A stretch of DNA of 64,000 nucleotides, taken from positions 300 to 64,299 of the forward strand of contig NZ_RCZA01000009.1 in assembly GCF_006438925.1 (NCBI RefSeq). Reading direction: 5' to 3'. The position numbers and the translations under genes are program-made. The notes beneath the pieces are model-generated. The model searched no databases and was not told where the DNA came from. It saw only the letters and a list, made by a program, of their open reading frames with translations. This document shows positions 62,462-64,000 of the stretch, piece by piece. Each line of letters starts with the position of its first letter. Positions within the stretch are counted from its first letter, which is position 1. Source of the stretch: Pseudomonas mandelii (GTDB lineage Bacteria; Pseudomonadota; Gammaproteobacteria; Pseudomonadales; Pseudomonadaceae).

Positions 62462-64000
62462 TCAGTGTCGGGTGAGTTTGTTGTGCAGTTCGGCAGTTGA
62501 TTGCTGATCCAGCTCCAGCCAGAAAGTCTGTTTGCCGGCAATCTCTGCAGCGGCGGGCAGTCCATCGCGATACACCAATCGATTACTCGCTAACGCCGGC
62601 ACCTTCGCGCCCGGTAAAAGCGTCCCGGCGAGGTTCAGCGGATCCACCCCGCACACGGCAATCAAACTCCCGTCATGCGGCCGTCGTCGCACCTCACGAA
62701 GTAACGGTATGGCCTCGGGCAACGCAAACTGTTCACCGGCCAAGCCACTGACAAACCGCCCGCCGCGAATCTCGCCTCGAGCTTCCAGGCGATGGAACGT
62801 GCGCAACAATTCTCGCCAGCTCGGCAACCACTCCGCTTCACGTTCCAGCAAGCGCCAGAACACCACGCCGTAGCGCCGGAGCAAGGTCATGGCGATATGT
62901 TCAAGGGTGTCAGTCGGCGTGGGCGCCGGTCGTTTGTTATCCACAACCGGTGCAGGCGCCCCGCGTCGCAGCAAGGCCCAGCGCCCGGCATCGTCCATGC
63001 CGCCGACAAACGCTCCGCGCCCGCGTCGGCTGCTGCGATTCTGTCGCTTGCTGGCCGGGGTGATCAGCGCTCGCAGACCGGCGAAGCTGTCGGCGTTCAC
63101 CAGCCCGGCGCCTACCAATTCCTGCAAGGCGATTTCCAGTTCCGAGCGCAGCAGATGAGCCTCGTGAGTCAGCTCATCGAAAAACAACGCGCCGTGTTGG
63201 CTGAGGGCTTCGTAGACTTTTTGCGTTTTGGGTGACAGTTCGCTGACCGGCGTCTGCTCGGTCAACCCGCTCCACAACCCGACCTGACTGCGTGGCAACA
63301 GCAGAATCGGTGTGCTGCGCAGCGCCGTGCTGGCGCTCTTGTTGCGCGCGGTCAGGCGAGTCCAGACCAGTTTTCCGCTGCGACACAGGTCATCCAGCCA
63401 ACTCGCGGAATAGTCTTTTATTCGCGCCGGCAAAATATCGCTGTCCCAGGCTGAAGCGGCGGCGGGGTACCCTTCGAACTGACCGACTATGGCGGGCAAT
63501 ATTGCGCTGCCCTGACCTTGGGTCGCGGTGGACAGATGCTGCCAGTCGAACAGGAAACGCATGAAATCCTGCAACGCCACGGGCTCGATTTCGCGCCGCA
63601 GACGCTTGACGGTGTAGCGGTGAATTCGCGCCAGCAGATGCCGCTCGCACCATTCTTCCTCCGCTGAGCCGGGCGTGAATTGACCGCGCAGCACATAGCC
63701 TTCGCGTTCCAGTTGCGCCAACGCCTGGGTGACTTGAGTCGCCGGTAGTCCGAGCGGTTCGGCAATCGCGTTCAGCGGCAGCGGACCGAACGCGCTGAGC
63801 CGCGCACGAATCACCTCCAGCACCGCTTCATCCGTTTCCCAGACGTCATCGAACCCGGGTAACGCCGCCAACGGTGGCTGCAAAATCGCCTGTGGATAAA
63901 TCGCTTGCAGGCAAGTCAGTCGCTCCAGTGCCAGCCATAACGCTTGCCCGGCATTGATTGACAGGCGGCTGGCGCGACCGCTGTCAGCCAGGGCGTTTAG
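62462..64000 (-). CDS. lhr: Lhr-type DEAD/DEAH-box DNA helicase, C-terminal part (cut by window end)
   Basis: The minus-strand frame is open from 64000 to the stop at 62462 (512 codons), without a start codon of its own; a TTG at 63883 is only an internal codon. The residues match the C-terminal winged-helix and Lhr-specific region of long Lhr helicases (about 1430 residues in full), e.g. FLFDWQHLSTATQGQG and SWLDDLCRSGKLVW. The ATPase core lies beyond the window. Long Lhr acts in DNA repair in other bacteria. Confidence 0.83.
   Translation of the reverse strand, partial: LNALADSGRASRLSINAGQALWLALERLTCLQAIYPQAILQPPLAALPGFDDVWETDEAVLEVIRARLSAFGPLPLNAIAEPLGLPATQVTQALAQLEREGYVLRGQFTPGSAEEEWCERHLLARIHRYTVKRLRREIEPVALQDFMRFLFDWQHLSTATQGQGSAILPAIVGQFEGYPAAASAWDSDILPARIKDYSASWLDDLCRSGKLVWTRLTARNKSASTALRSTPILLLPRSQVGLWSGLTEQTPVSELSPKTQKVYEALSQHGALFFDELTHEAHLLRSELEIALQELVGAGLVNADSFAGLRALITPASKRQNRSSRRGRGAFVGGMDDAGRWALLRRGAPAPVVDNKRPAPTPTDTLEHIAMTLLRRYGVVFWRLLEREAEWLPSWRELLRTFHRLEARGEIRGGRFVSGLAGEQFALPEAIPLLREVRRRPHDGSLIAVCGVDPLNLAGTLLPGAKVPALASNRLVYRDGLPAAAEIAGKQTFWLELDQQSTAELHNKLTRH

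Overview
The window is a chromosome segment from a fluorescent-group Pseudomonas (Gammaproteobacteria). The gene order rrn – birA – coaX – SPOR gene – tRNA-Tyr/Gly/Thr – tufB – tRNA-Trp – secE – nusG – rplKAJL – rpoBC – rpsLG – fusA – tufA – S10/spc/alpha operons – katA – ferritin – uvrA – MFS – ssb is the Pseudomonas order. Protein sequences match P. aeruginosa/P. fluorescens proteins as I remember them, and the GTGGGAGCGAGC-type REP elements are typical of P. fluorescens relatives. No database search was possible, so species-level assignment is not claimed.

1-34.5 kb: the translation and transcription core. A 5S rRNA tail and its terminator are followed by cofactor genes (birA, coaX), four tRNA genes, both EF-Tu genes, secE-nusG, the L11/L10 operons, rpoBC, the str operon and 28 further ribosomal protein, secY and rpoA genes, all on the + strand. 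Punctuation is visible between the units: tandem promoters for the tRNA-tufB unit, an attenuator before rpoB, a long hairpin plus promoter plus UUCG-loop hairpin before rpsL, a terminator and promoter before rpsJ, and a hairpin overlapping or abutting a TTGATT -35 box before both rpsH and rpsM. The two EF-Tu genes differ at about 29 residues, which is unusual for a tuf pair.

34.5-41.9 kb: iron/oxidative stress and DNA repair. katA (catalase), a ferritin annotated by habit as bacterioferritin but lacking the heme-ligand Met, uvrA (minus strand), a YajR-like MFS exporter and ssb.

41.9-50.6 kb: the most interesting accessory region. Nine minus-strand genes run from a promoter bracketed by two perfect 12-bp palindromes: YjfI-like protein (with a possible ribbon-helix-helix N terminus), PspA/IM30-like YjfJ, rhomboid protease, K+ channel with RCK domain, YjfK, YjfL, YjfM, the glutathionylspermidine-synthase-like ATP-grasp enzyme YjfC and, after a 121-bp gap, an OsmC-YcaO fusion. 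It resembles the E. coli yjfIJKLMC cluster with a protease and an ion channel added, and I read it as an envelope-associated stress/modification module.

50.6-64 kb: an isochorismatase-like hydrolase divergent from a GlxA-type AraC regulator; a DUF3182 protein (ATP-grasp-like by inspection) translationally overlapping an alpha/beta hydrolase; a tightly overlapping ybhN-clsB-ybhP-DUF72 operon for membrane lipid functions; an AraJ-like MFS exporter behind a clear operator; a large YbiO-like MscS channel; and the C-terminal part of the helicase Lhr, cut by the window end. Four REP doublets and one perfect 42-bp inverted repeat lie between genes here, and none in the ribosomal half.
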